Below are positions 41,733 to 49,300 of a stretch of 64,000 nt of DNA, one piece after another; position 1 is the first letter of the stretch; every line of letters begins with the position of its first letter. The notes below the pieces were generated by a model. It was not told where the DNA came from and did no database searches. It saw only the letters and a list, made by a program, of their open reading frames with translations. This DNA is from a virus: IMG/VR virus record IMGVR_UViG_3300010354_000002, positions 1-64,000 of that record; one strand, given 5' to 3'. Both the position numbers and the translations under genes were made by a program.

Positions 41733-41787
41733 GACCCCGTAGCCGGGGCCACGAGGTCTTTGTACCATGCGTTGACAAAACTGTCAA
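41733..41787 (-). promoter_or_regulatory. Class I promoter-hairpin cassette for the recombination operon
   Basis: Minus strand: -35 TTGACA (41782-41787), 17-bp spacer, -10 TACAAA (41759-41764), hairpin GGCCCC-GGCTAC-GGGGTC at 41733-41750 (one G-U), CAGGAGA. A TTGACA/TGTCAA inverted pair lies around the -35 box (41772-41787). Confidence 0.75.
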
Positions 41788-41797
41788 ATCGCAAACA

Positions 41798-42145
41798 CTA
41801 CCCCTTGTTACGCTTGATATTGGTCGGGATGGTCTTGCATTGCAGCGTCTTGATCGGCGCAATGCCGACAATCTGCAATTCGACCAAAAACGCCTCTTGA
41901 TCTTCACGCAGGTCGTCAAACGCATGGCGTATGCAACTGCCGATCACGCTAGATCGAATTTCGTCCACGGTATGCGAAGCGAGCATCTGCCGTGCCGATC
42001 CCTTGCCGTCCTTGTTCGTGCTCTCGATAAACGACTCAGCGAACTCATGCACCTCGCTGTCAGCAAGATTCGACATGGTAATAACCATGCCCAGCCATTT
42101 CAGCCCAATCGGTATCTGAAACCGAGTTTCTGGTATCTCTTCCAA
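41798..42145 (-). CDS. Hypothetical protein, 115 aa
   Basis: Probably starts at TTG 42145, with AAAGGA about eight bases upstream, since the inner ATGs lack SDs. Mixed alpha/beta, with SNLADSEVHEFAESFIES, VIGSCIRHAFDDLREDQEAF and LVELQIVGIAPIKTLQC. No family recognised. It overlaps the preceding small gene by 46 bases if this start is used. Confidence 0.5.
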   Translation of the reverse strand: MEEIPETRFQIPIGLKWLGMVITMSNLADSEVHEFAESFIESTNKDGKGSARQMLASHTVDEIRSSVIGSCIRHAFDDLREDQEAFLVELQIVGIAPIKTLQCKTIPTNIKRNKG

Positions 42146-42291
42146 CGTTCCATCCTTTCTTCGTATCCCGGTGCTTCATGTCTGCCGTGCGGAGACCGGT
42201 CATCCATTGCACGGGCGAGTCTTGCGTTGTCGGACGCCTGCTGTAGCACCCACAACTCGGCATAGCCTAGTGCGCAATCCTGTGTTTTCAT
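42100..42291 (-). CDS. Small hypothetical protein, 63 aa
   Basis: ATG 42291 with GAGGAAATT upstream, overlapping the stop of gene 42288-42497. Residues include LGYAELWVLQQASDNARLAR and a basic EERMERWKRYQKLGFRYRLG end. No family recognised. Confidence 0.5.
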   Translation of the reverse strand: MKTQDCALGYAELWVLQQASDNARLARAMDDRSPHGRHEAPGYEERMERWKRYQKLGFRYRLG

Positions 42292-42497
42292 AATTTCCTC
42301 TTGCCGGATGGTAATCCTTCGCGGCGTGCCAATTCGCTAAAACAATAAGCGACCTCGTCAAGGTAGTAGTCTGTGTTGATCCCCTCTGGATTCGCCTTGG
42401 CCGCCTCAGCGGCGTCTCGGGCAATCCACTTGATCCGATCCGACGACAACCGTCGCAGAAAGCGTTGGTACATAGCGTGGTCCATTACTTTCCGCAT
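42288..42497 (-). CDS. Small hypothetical protein, 69 aa
   Basis: Start at ATG 42497, with GGAGG eight bases upstream inside the end of gene 42485-42895. Helical and basic: SSDRIKWIARDAAEAAKANP and DEVAYCFSELARREGLPSGK. No family recognised. Confidence 0.55.
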   Translation of the reverse strand: MRKVMDHAMYQRFLRRLSSDRIKWIARDAAEAAKANPEGINTDYYLDEVAYCFSELARREGLPSGKRKL

Positions 42498-42895
42498 TGA
42501 TATCGCCTCCATTCGTTCACATCGAACGTCCATTGCTCTGCCTGATTCTGCAAAAATATGCGCGTTTCAGACTCGTTGCCGAATCGTGCCACATTGTTGT
42601 TGCCGTCCCACACGGTTTCGTACGCTGCGCTGATCCGTGTGATTTCGTCTGCATGGTTGCGCAGGAAATCAACAGCAGACGCATGCGCTCGCAGGTTCGG
42701 CCTGTCAACCAGCAAGACATGGCCATGGAACTCACGGAACGTCGAAGTGCCAGCAGGGCTGTACCCTACGATGATGCTTTTGGTGTCCCAGCAAAATGCG
42801 ATGGTGGGCACCTCTTGGCGCACTTTGTTTTTTGCGTCGCCACTGTAGGTCTCAAACTCCACCTTGAGATCGCCGATCAAAATCTGTTTAGCCAA
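42485..42895 (-). CDS. Hypothetical protein, 136 aa, TTG start
   Basis: I place the start at TTG 42895, seven bases after GGAGA and just downstream of the class I cassette; longer frames would cross the promoter. Beta-rich with QEVPTIAFCWDTKSIIVGYS and HGHVLLVDRPNLRAHASAVD, and a helical end. Family not recognised. Confidence 0.55.
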   Translation of the reverse strand: MAKQILIGDLKVEFETYSGDAKNKVRQEVPTIAFCWDTKSIIVGYSPAGTSTFREFHGHVLLVDRPNLRAHASAVDFLRNHADEITRISAAYETVWDGNNNVARFGNESETRIFLQNQAEQWTFDVNEWRRYQCGK

Positions 42896-42910
42896 TGTCT
42901 TTCTCCTTGC

Positions 42911-42963
42911 GGGGTATTCTGCCCCGACACCAAGATGATACCGGGGCTGTACGGGGTTGTCAA
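42911..42963 (-). promoter_or_regulatory. Class I promoter-hairpin cassette
   Basis: Minus strand: -35 TTGACA (42958-42963), 17-bp spacer, -10 TATCAT (42935-42940), hairpin GGGG-CAGAATA-CCCC at 42911-42925, AAGGAGA, then TTG 42895. Confidence 0.8.
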
Positions 42964-42966
42964 TGG

Positions 42967-43191
42967 TTACGGCAAATTTGTCCCAGTGTATTCGGCACCG
43001 GCAATCCAGCCATCCAGCCATAGGGATGCTTCCCTGATTCCCAACGCCTTGCCTACATGGTTGCCGCTGTGGTAATCAGACGGGCCGAGGTGGAAGCGGT
43101 AACGAATGACGCCGTCACCGGGCCTCCACTCGGTGACATACAGCCCGGCTCGTTGCGCTCGGGCAAGCAATTCAGTCTTGGTAACTCGCAT
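42967..43191 (-). CDS. Small hypothetical protein, 74 aa
   Basis: ATG 43191 has AAGGAG about nine bases upstream and an extremely stable hairpin in the leader (43211-43238). Sequence RVTKTELLARAQRAGLYVTE, then RYRFHLGPSDYHSGNHVGKA and EASLWLDGWIAG. The shape recalls small DUF-type phage proteins that bind nucleic acid, but no family is recognised. Confidence 0.6.
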   Translation of the reverse strand: MRVTKTELLARAQRAGLYVTEWRPGDGVIRYRFHLGPSDYHSGNHVGKALGIREASLWLDGWIAGAEYTGTNLP

Positions 43192-43210
43192 GATTTGTTC
43201 TCCTTGATTT

Positions 43211-43238
43211 GCCGGGAGATGGCGAACCACCTCCCGGC
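43211..43238 (-). promoter_or_regulatory. Very stable leader hairpin with UUCG loop
   Basis: On the minus-strand RNA a 12-bp stem (GCCGGGAGGUGG / CCAUCUCCCGGC, one G-U) closes a UUCG tetraloop. It lies between the stop of gene 43247-43606 and the SD of gene 42967-43191. A second UUCG hairpin is at 57376-57401. Confidence 0.8.
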
Positions 43239-43246
43239 TACAGTGA

Positions 43247-43606
43247 CTATCGGTAGTTCGTAGGGTTGTGAACTTGGTGGGACAACCGCAACGCTTCATG
43301 GTACGCAAGGGCGGCATTGAACCCAATCTCTGCCTCTTTGGCCAAACGGCGCAAGGCAGCCTTCTTCTTGGCGTCAGTAGCGGCGGTGTTGTGTGCCACA
43401 ACCTCGTCGTCGCAAGCCTTCAGGTACGCTTTTACAAACTGAAACACGGATTCACTGAGAATGCTATCTGCCGCAAAGTTGGCCATTTGAAGGTGGAAAT
43501 TGGCCGACTCAGGACTCTTGACAGCGTGTTGCGCAACGCCCTTCAGATTGCGCACAACCTTGAACAACGGCTCCACAGACGAGCCAAGCGAGTGCTTGTT
43601 ATCCAT
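43247..43606 (-). CDS. Hypothetical helical protein, 119 aa
   Basis: Start at ATG 43606 after AAAGGAGAATTACG. All-helical: SVEPLFKVVRNLKGVAQHAV, SVFQFVKAYLKACDDEVVAH, KKAALRRLAKEAEIGFNAAL. Family not recognised. First gene transcribed leftward from the divergent promoter region at 43648-43730. Confidence 0.6.
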   Translation of the reverse strand: MDNKHSLGSSVEPLFKVVRNLKGVAQHAVKSPESANFHLQMANFAADSILSESVFQFVKAYLKACDDEVVAHNTAATDAKKKAALRRLAKEAEIGFNAALAYHEALRLSHQVHNPTNYR

Positions 43607-43624
43607 CGTAATTCTCCTTTGCAA

Positions 43625-43676
43625 GGGCGTTCTGCCCTGACACGACCATGTTACTACCAGTTCCCGGCGTTGTCAA
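43625..43676 (-). promoter_or_regulatory. Class I promoter-hairpin cassette (leftward)
   Basis: Minus strand: -35 TTGACA (43671-43676), 17-bp spacer, -10 TAACAT (43648-43653), hairpin GGGC-AGAAC-GCCC at 43625-43637, AAAGGAGA. An A/T tract (43681-43694) lies directly upstream and is shared with the rightward promoter. Confidence 0.85.
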
Positions 43677-43701
43677 GCCCAAAGAAAAAAAAGATTGGGC
43701 C

Positions 43702-43753
43702 TTGACAACATGGGCAGGCGGTTGTATCATTCAGCCGTCCCCGCACTACGGGG
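43702..43753 (+). promoter_or_regulatory. Class I promoter-hairpin cassette (rightward)
   Basis: Plus strand: -35 TTGACA (43702-43707), 17-bp spacer, -10 TATCAT (43725-43730), hairpin CCCCG-CACTA-CGGGG at 43739-43753, CAAGGAGAACCC, then ATG 43767. Mirror image of the leftward cassette; together they form an inverted repeat around an AAAGAAAAAAAAGA centre. Confidence 0.9.
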
Positions 43754-43766
43754 CAAGGAGAACCCA

Positions 43767-44249
43767 ATGCATAGCCTACATCTGACACCCGAGCAAGCCG
43801 AGCGAATCGGCGAGGTCTCGAACGGTACGTTGCGCACCCGAGATCTGTTGCAACGTTTTACAATTGCGTTGACTGCTGTTGTCAACTTGCTGACGACTCC
43901 CGAGACCGAAGGCTTCGTTGAAATCGTCGTCAATCGCATCCAGTTGGAAAACATCAAAAAGTTCATTGACAGCACCGATCCGTCCGATGCATATTTTGAA
44001 AACAACCAAGAGCATCAGGACGAGGCGTCGCAATGGATTGACCTGCTCTACGACTACCTCAACGGATTTGCGCCCGAGGGCTGGTATTTTGGATCGCATG
44101 AGGGCGACGGCGCGTGCTTCGGCTACTGGCAGTTAAGCGAGGACAGTGAAGCCGACCATGAACTGGTACGAGCAGATCCTAGGCAATGTCATTCCGAATA
44201 CGAACCCGTATGGGCTGATCCACGCGAAGGTTATCCCGAAGGGCTGTAG
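43767..44249 (+). CDS. Phage conserved protein with GWYFGSHEGDGACFGYW motif, 160 aa
   Basis: ATG 43767 with AAGGAG seven bases upstream. The segment FAPEGWYFGSHEGDGACFGY near residues 98-117 matches a small conserved phage family (PEGxYFGxHxGDGxxFGFW). The first 60 residues are helical. Function of this family is not known. It begins a six-gene run (43767-45829) with overlapping or nearly touching genes. Confidence 0.6.
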   Translation: MHSLHLTPEQAERIGEVSNGTLRTRDLLQRFTIALTAVVNLLTTPETEGFVEIVVNRIQLENIKKFIDSTDPSDAYFENNQEHQDEASQWIDLLYDYLNGFAPEGWYFGSHEGDGACFGYWQLSEDSEADHELVRADPRQCHSEYEPVWADPREGYPEGL

Positions 44250-44257
44250 GAAAAACC

Positions 44258-44635
44258 ATGAAGACAATCATCCCGCCTAAATCTTCAGTTGGAACCATCG
44301 TCATTGATGGCGTCGCCACGGACTTCCACGTGGCGACGACCATGGGCGACTATGACACCGATCAGGGCTACAACCATTACATTGCCTGCCATTGCCGTGA
44401 GGAGGGCTACCAACCCGTAGTCAATGCGCAGCCACGATCAACCTTCATCGAAGCCGAGGCCGATGCGCTAAACACGATTGTGCGCTACGGACAAATGATT
44501 GAAATGCAGTCGGAACTTGCAGTTCACCATGTCAGGTTCGTGGTGCTTCAAAACGAAATCGCCAACATCAAGATCGTTCAAGTGCGACTTGAAACAACAG
44601 AAAGCGAAGAGGAAAAAAACAATGACCTTCGGTAA
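44258..44635 (+). CDS. Hypothetical protein, 125 aa
   Basis: ATG 44258 is preceded by AGGAAAAACC. Beta-rich N-terminus (VGTIVIDGVATDFHVATTMG), then a helical end rich in Lys, Glu and Ile. No family recognised. Ends inside the next gene. Confidence 0.55.
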   Translation: MKTIIPPKSSVGTIVIDGVATDFHVATTMGDYDTDQGYNHYIACHCREEGYQPVVNAQPRSTFIEAEADALNTIVRYGQMIEMQSELAVHHVRFVVLQNEIANIKIVQVRLETTESEEEKNNDLR

Positions 44636-44954
44636 TTTTGAACTGAATAGTGACCAGTATGGTTTGATTCCGTCACACACATTGCATGCTCTGGAGCAGT
44701 TCCTGAGCGATGGGCAACCGGTCGGCGGGTTTCTGACGGCGGTGCTGGACAACGACCTCAAAAATGCAATCGGGCGGGCCGACCGGGAAAACCTGTCGGC
44801 CTTGGAGCAGATCGTAAAGTTGATCTACAACTACTTCCCCGCTTTCTTCTTGCGGGAGAACTCCGTGGATGACTACCTCAATCAGGAGGCACGTTACACA
44901 CTAGGCGCAAATGGTGCCATCATCCGCGCAAACATCAAGGAGGTTGCGGTATGA
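44622..44954 (+). CDS. Phage conserved protein (PxGGFLxAVLxNDL family), 110 aa
   Basis: Start at ATG 44622 after GAAGAGG. The central stretch LSDGQPVGGFLTAVLDNDLK then AIGRADRENLSALEQIVKLI matches a small family common in phage accessory regions (ippGgFLtAVLsNDL..A..rADxxN). Its function is not known. Ends with the next gene starting at ATGA. Confidence 0.65.
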   Translation: MTFGNFELNSDQYGLIPSHTLHALEQFLSDGQPVGGFLTAVLDNDLKNAIGRADRENLSALEQIVKLIYNYFPAFFLRENSVDDYLNQEARYTLGANGAIIRANIKEVAV

Positions 44955-45328
44955 CCCTCAAAATCCCACTAGACGTGCAACACAAATACGGTTTGGCATT
45001 GTGCCAATCCATTGTGCAGTCGTACAAACGACGACCAGCCGAGGATAGGCTAGACGACAGTCCAGTCGCCCACGTCGTAGCCAAACTGTCAAACAACGAG
45101 ATTGGCATACTAGTAGACGTGACTCCGCAATGGTGGGACGATCTTGTACTAGTTGACGTGGAGGTCACGACACACGCCGCCTACGGTTTGCGCACCATGC
45201 TAATTGAAATGATCAATGCACGGCTTCGTCAGGCCGATCTATGGGTGGACACCGACGAAGGAGTAGTACTACCGGAAGATCTGTACGAGAGGCTTTTCCC
45301 GGGCACAGAGGTTGCAAGCGATGGCTAA
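44951..45328 (+). CDS. Hypothetical protein, 125 aa
   Basis: ATG 44951 overlaps the previous stop (ATGA). Mixed alpha/beta: VAHVVAKLSNNEIGILVDVT, DLVLVDVEVTTHAAYGLRTM. No family recognised. Confidence 0.55.
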   Translation: MTLKIPLDVQHKYGLALCQSIVQSYKRRPAEDRLDDSPVAHVVAKLSNNEIGILVDVTPQWWDDLVLVDVEVTTHAAYGLRTMLIEMINARLRQADLWVDTDEGVVLPEDLYERLFPGTEVASDG

Positions 45329-45566
45329 TATTGAAGAGATTTCGGAAACATTTCGGACACTGACCAAGCAGGCGTTCGACTGCCTTGCCAAGGACACTGA
45401 TGCATACGGCGATCTACGTCATCGTTGGGAAGACGATTGGGTTCCCAATGTCCTGTATGCGCAACAAGAGACAAACGCAACTCCGGCTTCTGCCGGTCAT
45501 GCAATCTTTTTCGCCGCCTATTGCGTGGAGGCAGCACTAAGGCAATTTGAGGAGTTGGTGCGATGA
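45321..45566 (+). CDS. Small hypothetical protein, 81 aa
   Basis: Start at ATG 45321, eight bases before the previous stop, with AGAGG about nine bases upstream. Helical (EEISETFRTLTKQAFDCLAK), ending AYCVEAALRQFEELVR. No family recognised. Confidence 0.55.
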   Translation: MANIEEISETFRTLTKQAFDCLAKDTDAYGDLRHRWEDDWVPNVLYAQQETNATPASAGHAIFFAAYCVEAALRQFEELVR

Positions 45567-45829
45567 GATGTTATGCGGTTTTCTACGGTGGTGGCTCGTA
45601 CAGCCACCCTTATGCCGATGAAGCGGAAGAGTTTCAGTCGCTCGCTGCCGTGAAGCGCAAGTACGCCGATGCTTTACGTGGACGTGATCGCCGGTATCCT
45701 TGTGTGGATGAAAACGCCCGTGTAACGGTATGGTTTTACGATCCCACAGCGGACGATGTGCGCGATCCGTATCCCGATGCAATGATTCGCGTGGGCAAGC
45801 GTGATGGGTTGCGCGTTGACAGGGTGTAA
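45563..45829 (+). CDS. Small hypothetical protein, 88 aa
   Basis: ATG 45563 overlaps the previous stop (ATGA). Acidic and aromatic N-terminus (MRCYAVFYGGGSYSHPYADE), then EFQSLAAVKRKYADALRGRD. No family recognised. End of the small-gene run before the tail fibre region. Confidence 0.5.
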   Translation: MRCYAVFYGGGSYSHPYADEAEEFQSLAAVKRKYADALRGRDRRYPCVDENARVTVWFYDPTADDVRDPYPDAMIRVGKRDGLRVDRV

Positions 45830-45878
45830 GATCAGGCCGAGTTTGTTGTGGCGTATACTTGAAAGGTGAGGTGAACTG

Positions 45879-46304
45879 ATGAGCGCATTTTCCAATTACA
45901 TGGAAGAGAAGGTTGTCAAGTGGTCTTTTTCGGCTAGCAACTCAATGCCTACCCAGCCGACCAGCGTGTGGATTTCATTGCATACGGCCGACCCGGGCGA
46001 GACCGGTGCAAGCAACGAGGTAAGTGGTGGCAATTATGCGAGACGTGACGTCTCGCTAACTGGTGGATGGACTGTGGATCAGGATGGAAATGGAGACTGG
46101 CGTGCTCGGAACGCAAACACTATTCAATTTCCTTCCAGCGGAACTGTCACATGGACGGCGACAGTTAGTCATTTTGCAATCTGGGATGCAAACAGCGGAA
46201 CGCCTAATTGTCTGTACAAAGGCGTGTTGCAGGCGTCCAAGTCAGTCTCAAGCGGGGATATCTTTCAGTTCCTTGCGAACAACCTGACAATTACGCTTCA
46301 GTAG
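45879..46304 (+). CDS. Phage tail fibre-like protein, 141 aa
   Basis: ATG 45879, with AAAGGTGAGGTG upstream. The protein follows a common tail-fibre or tail-collar pattern: VWISLHTADPGETGASNEVS, then GGNYARRDVSL, TIQFPSSGTVTW, VSHFAIWDANSG and LYKGVLQASKSVSSGD. These proteins take part in host attachment. It is the first gene of the tail surface module. Confidence 0.75.
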   Translation: MSAFSNYMEEKVVKWSFSASNSMPTQPTSVWISLHTADPGETGASNEVSGGNYARRDVSLTGGWTVDQDGNGDWRARNANTIQFPSSGTVTWTATVSHFAIWDANSGTPNCLYKGVLQASKSVSSGDIFQFLANNLTITLQ

Positions 46305-46311
46305 GTAGATT

Positions 46312-49300
46312 ATGCCTAGCACGGGGGCGACTTTCCCAGCCTCGGGATCGGCTACGTCGCCCCCGTCTCCGGGTGGAGCGACGTGGTCCAATCCCGGCAA
46401 CATAGTTGCAGACGATACAAGCAATGCAACGCTTTCGTCGGGCAATGGAATATCAGGACGCCTAGTTGCAACCCAGTTTGGTTTCAACATAGGATCGGTA
46501 ACTGTTCAGGGCATAACGGTCACCATCCGTGGTGGTTACGTTGGGCTATCCAACCCTGACGAAGTTTTTAAAGCCCAACTACGCAATGCAAATGGCAACA
46601 CGGTAGGCGATGCGAAAACCTTCAGCATCCCGTCAAACGAAGAACAAACTTTTACTCTTGGCGGAACATCCGATACATGGGCGGCAGGTCTTACGTCCAC
46701 TGATATCAACGATTCCGATTTCGGCGTTGAAATCTGGTGCGAGGCCGCAGATCAGCCAAACTACTCCGTAAATGTTGATTATGTCAACATAGATGTTACC
46801 TACTCCGGTAGCACGACGGTTGACGGCACGGCATTCAGCACATCAACGGCAACAACGCAGGCCACTGGGGTTCCAGTCAAGACAGGCTCTGCGACTCCTT
46901 CTTCAATCGCCACACCCAGCGCGTCTGCAAGCCTGACGAACATCGCGGCGGCCTCGTCAGGAAGTATTTCTACAGCACAAGCACTCGTTGTGCGCGTCGC
47001 TACTGGTGCGGCTGTAGCAACGCCGGGCGCATCTGCTAGTGTGTCTGGCACAAGGCTGCAAAACGCAACGGCAGACAGCGGTGCATCGGCATTTAGGGAA
47101 GCCACGGGTGTTCGACTTCAGAATGCGCAAGGCGACGCAAATGGTCAAGCCCTTGCAGTATCTAACGCTGTCAAAGTGCCCACCGCAGATGCCAGTGTGC
47201 AGTCATCGGCATCGGCAAGCGCGGATGCCCTCCGGCTTCAAAACGCAACAGCAAACGCAACAAGTGCCGCAATCTTTGACACCACGGGCACTCGATTGCA
47301 GAACGCTGAGGCCGATGCCCAATGCATGGCGACGGCAAGCGCGTCTACGCAGAACACCGCCAACGCAGACGCATCCATCAGCAGTGCCGCCTTTGCTGAC
47401 TCTCTTGGTGTACGGGGAGCCGTCACCTCCGCAGACATCAGCGCAGGTGCTACTGCTATCACTGCCGCGCAGGTTATTGTGCAACCAACCAGCAGTGGAA
47501 ACGCAACGGCCACGGCGACAGCCACTGCGGTGCGCATACGCACGGGGCTTGTCTCGCGTCAGGGGCGAGCCAATGCGAACGTCTCCGGGATGGTGGTGCA
47601 TCGGTCCGTCGTAAACACATTTGCGAACAGCACGGCGTTAGTAACACCAACAATTAGTAAAACAGGCACCGCAGCAGCGTATGGGCTGGTAGCCACGTCC
47701 GCCGAGGCAAACCTCGCCAACGGAGCCAGTGCCAGCGTCACCGGATCGGCTATAGCCTCGGTCAATGCAGTGTTGGAGGGATACCGGTTTGGCTCTCTTG
47801 TTCAAATTCAAGAGAGCAATGCGAACCTGCTAACGGGCGAGACTTGCGAGGGTGGCGTTACCGTCCTGCGTGAAGAGCGAATGGTGGGTGGGGGCACATT
47901 TGGCGGGCGCACAATGGATACGCAGTGGGCTGGATTGTTGCCGCCTGAAGAGTGCTCCTTCCCGGTGCGAAGAGTTAGATGCAGTGGTTCTCTCAGTGTT
48001 CCATTCGGGTCGCTAAACTGGTACGACTTTATGATCGGGCCTCCCGTGCCTCCCGGTGGCACCAATCCTGATCCTGCAATATACGAATATGGTTTCAGGG
48101 CTACGTTTTCAACAATATGGGAAAGTCGCACTGTTGAGGAAAAGGAGACATTTGTAGCGTCTAACAGTGGTACGAACCCATTGCAAGCCGATGTCACACG
48201 CAATGGAAAATGGAAGGCTGAGTTTGACGCCGAACTTTGTATTGCGCACAACGAGGGAGGCTCGTCAGGCACTGGCGCAAACTTTGATGCTGATCCACCA
48301 CACAACTCTTCGGTACGCATTTTTTATCGTCTAAAGCGAGGTGGCACTTACCTATACGAGGTTGAACTTGGAGAGACAAAGGCGATCATGTCGGGCACGA
48401 TTACGACACGTCCTGAACTTCCGTTGCCTGATGGAATTACTCTCAATGCGACAATCCAAGGAGCCACTTCTTGCAGCCATCCGCAGATCACCGCCACGGC
48501 ATATACGAGTGGAACTTGGCGTGGAGCGGACATTGCCGCCGACAAATCGGTTAGTGCGCCCAGTGGCAATGCAACAGCATCAAACGGGAGCGGAACCAGC
48601 GCAACTATTGTCCTTCGTGCGCTAACGCCGGACCCAAGCGGATTTTGGGCCGACCTTGCGCAAGCCAACGCATATATGTGGAAAGCGGTGCGCCTTGACT
48701 ATGACCTGCAAGCAAAACGCAACGCCATGGAGTCTCCATTCCCTGATGCTTCAAGCGACAAGTATTTCAGGGCAAACGAACTGGTAGACACTCCACCGTT
48801 TCAAACTACCTTTGGAGAGTCTCGCACCCTTAGATACGAAAACAGCATTGTACAGGTGCTCACAGGTGACCCATTGGCGGTCGTAGCCGAAGCCTCTCAT
48901 AGCATCCCGAACCAATTCGGTGCAATCTATATGTACGATCCCGCCATCAGCAAGATGGACAAGTACTATCTTGTCAAAGACCGCAAGATGGCTGGGCTGT
49001 CCCTCTCGATACCACAGGCGACAACCAACTTTACGGGAACGGATACGGCAGTCACCGGTGGCCCGTATGGCGTTCAGAGGTCGTTTGCAGGCACAACCTT
49101 GCAGTATCAGCCATTGATGGGTTACAGATACCTTGAGGTCGCCATCACGGAGACTGGAAGCAATAGTCCCGGGACACCGATTAAAGTCATTGTGGAACGA
49201 ACAGCGGAAACCGAGGGGGAAGTTCCGCCAACCAAGGAATACACAAAGGATCGGCTAGGCAATGCCTTGGAATCACCGGGAGGCGGGGCCACAGCCACTT

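Noticed and set aside
45854-45859. Promoter TATACT before the tail fibre gene
   Set aside because: The -10 is good but no -35 is found at 16-18 bases, and upstream genes can supply the transcript.
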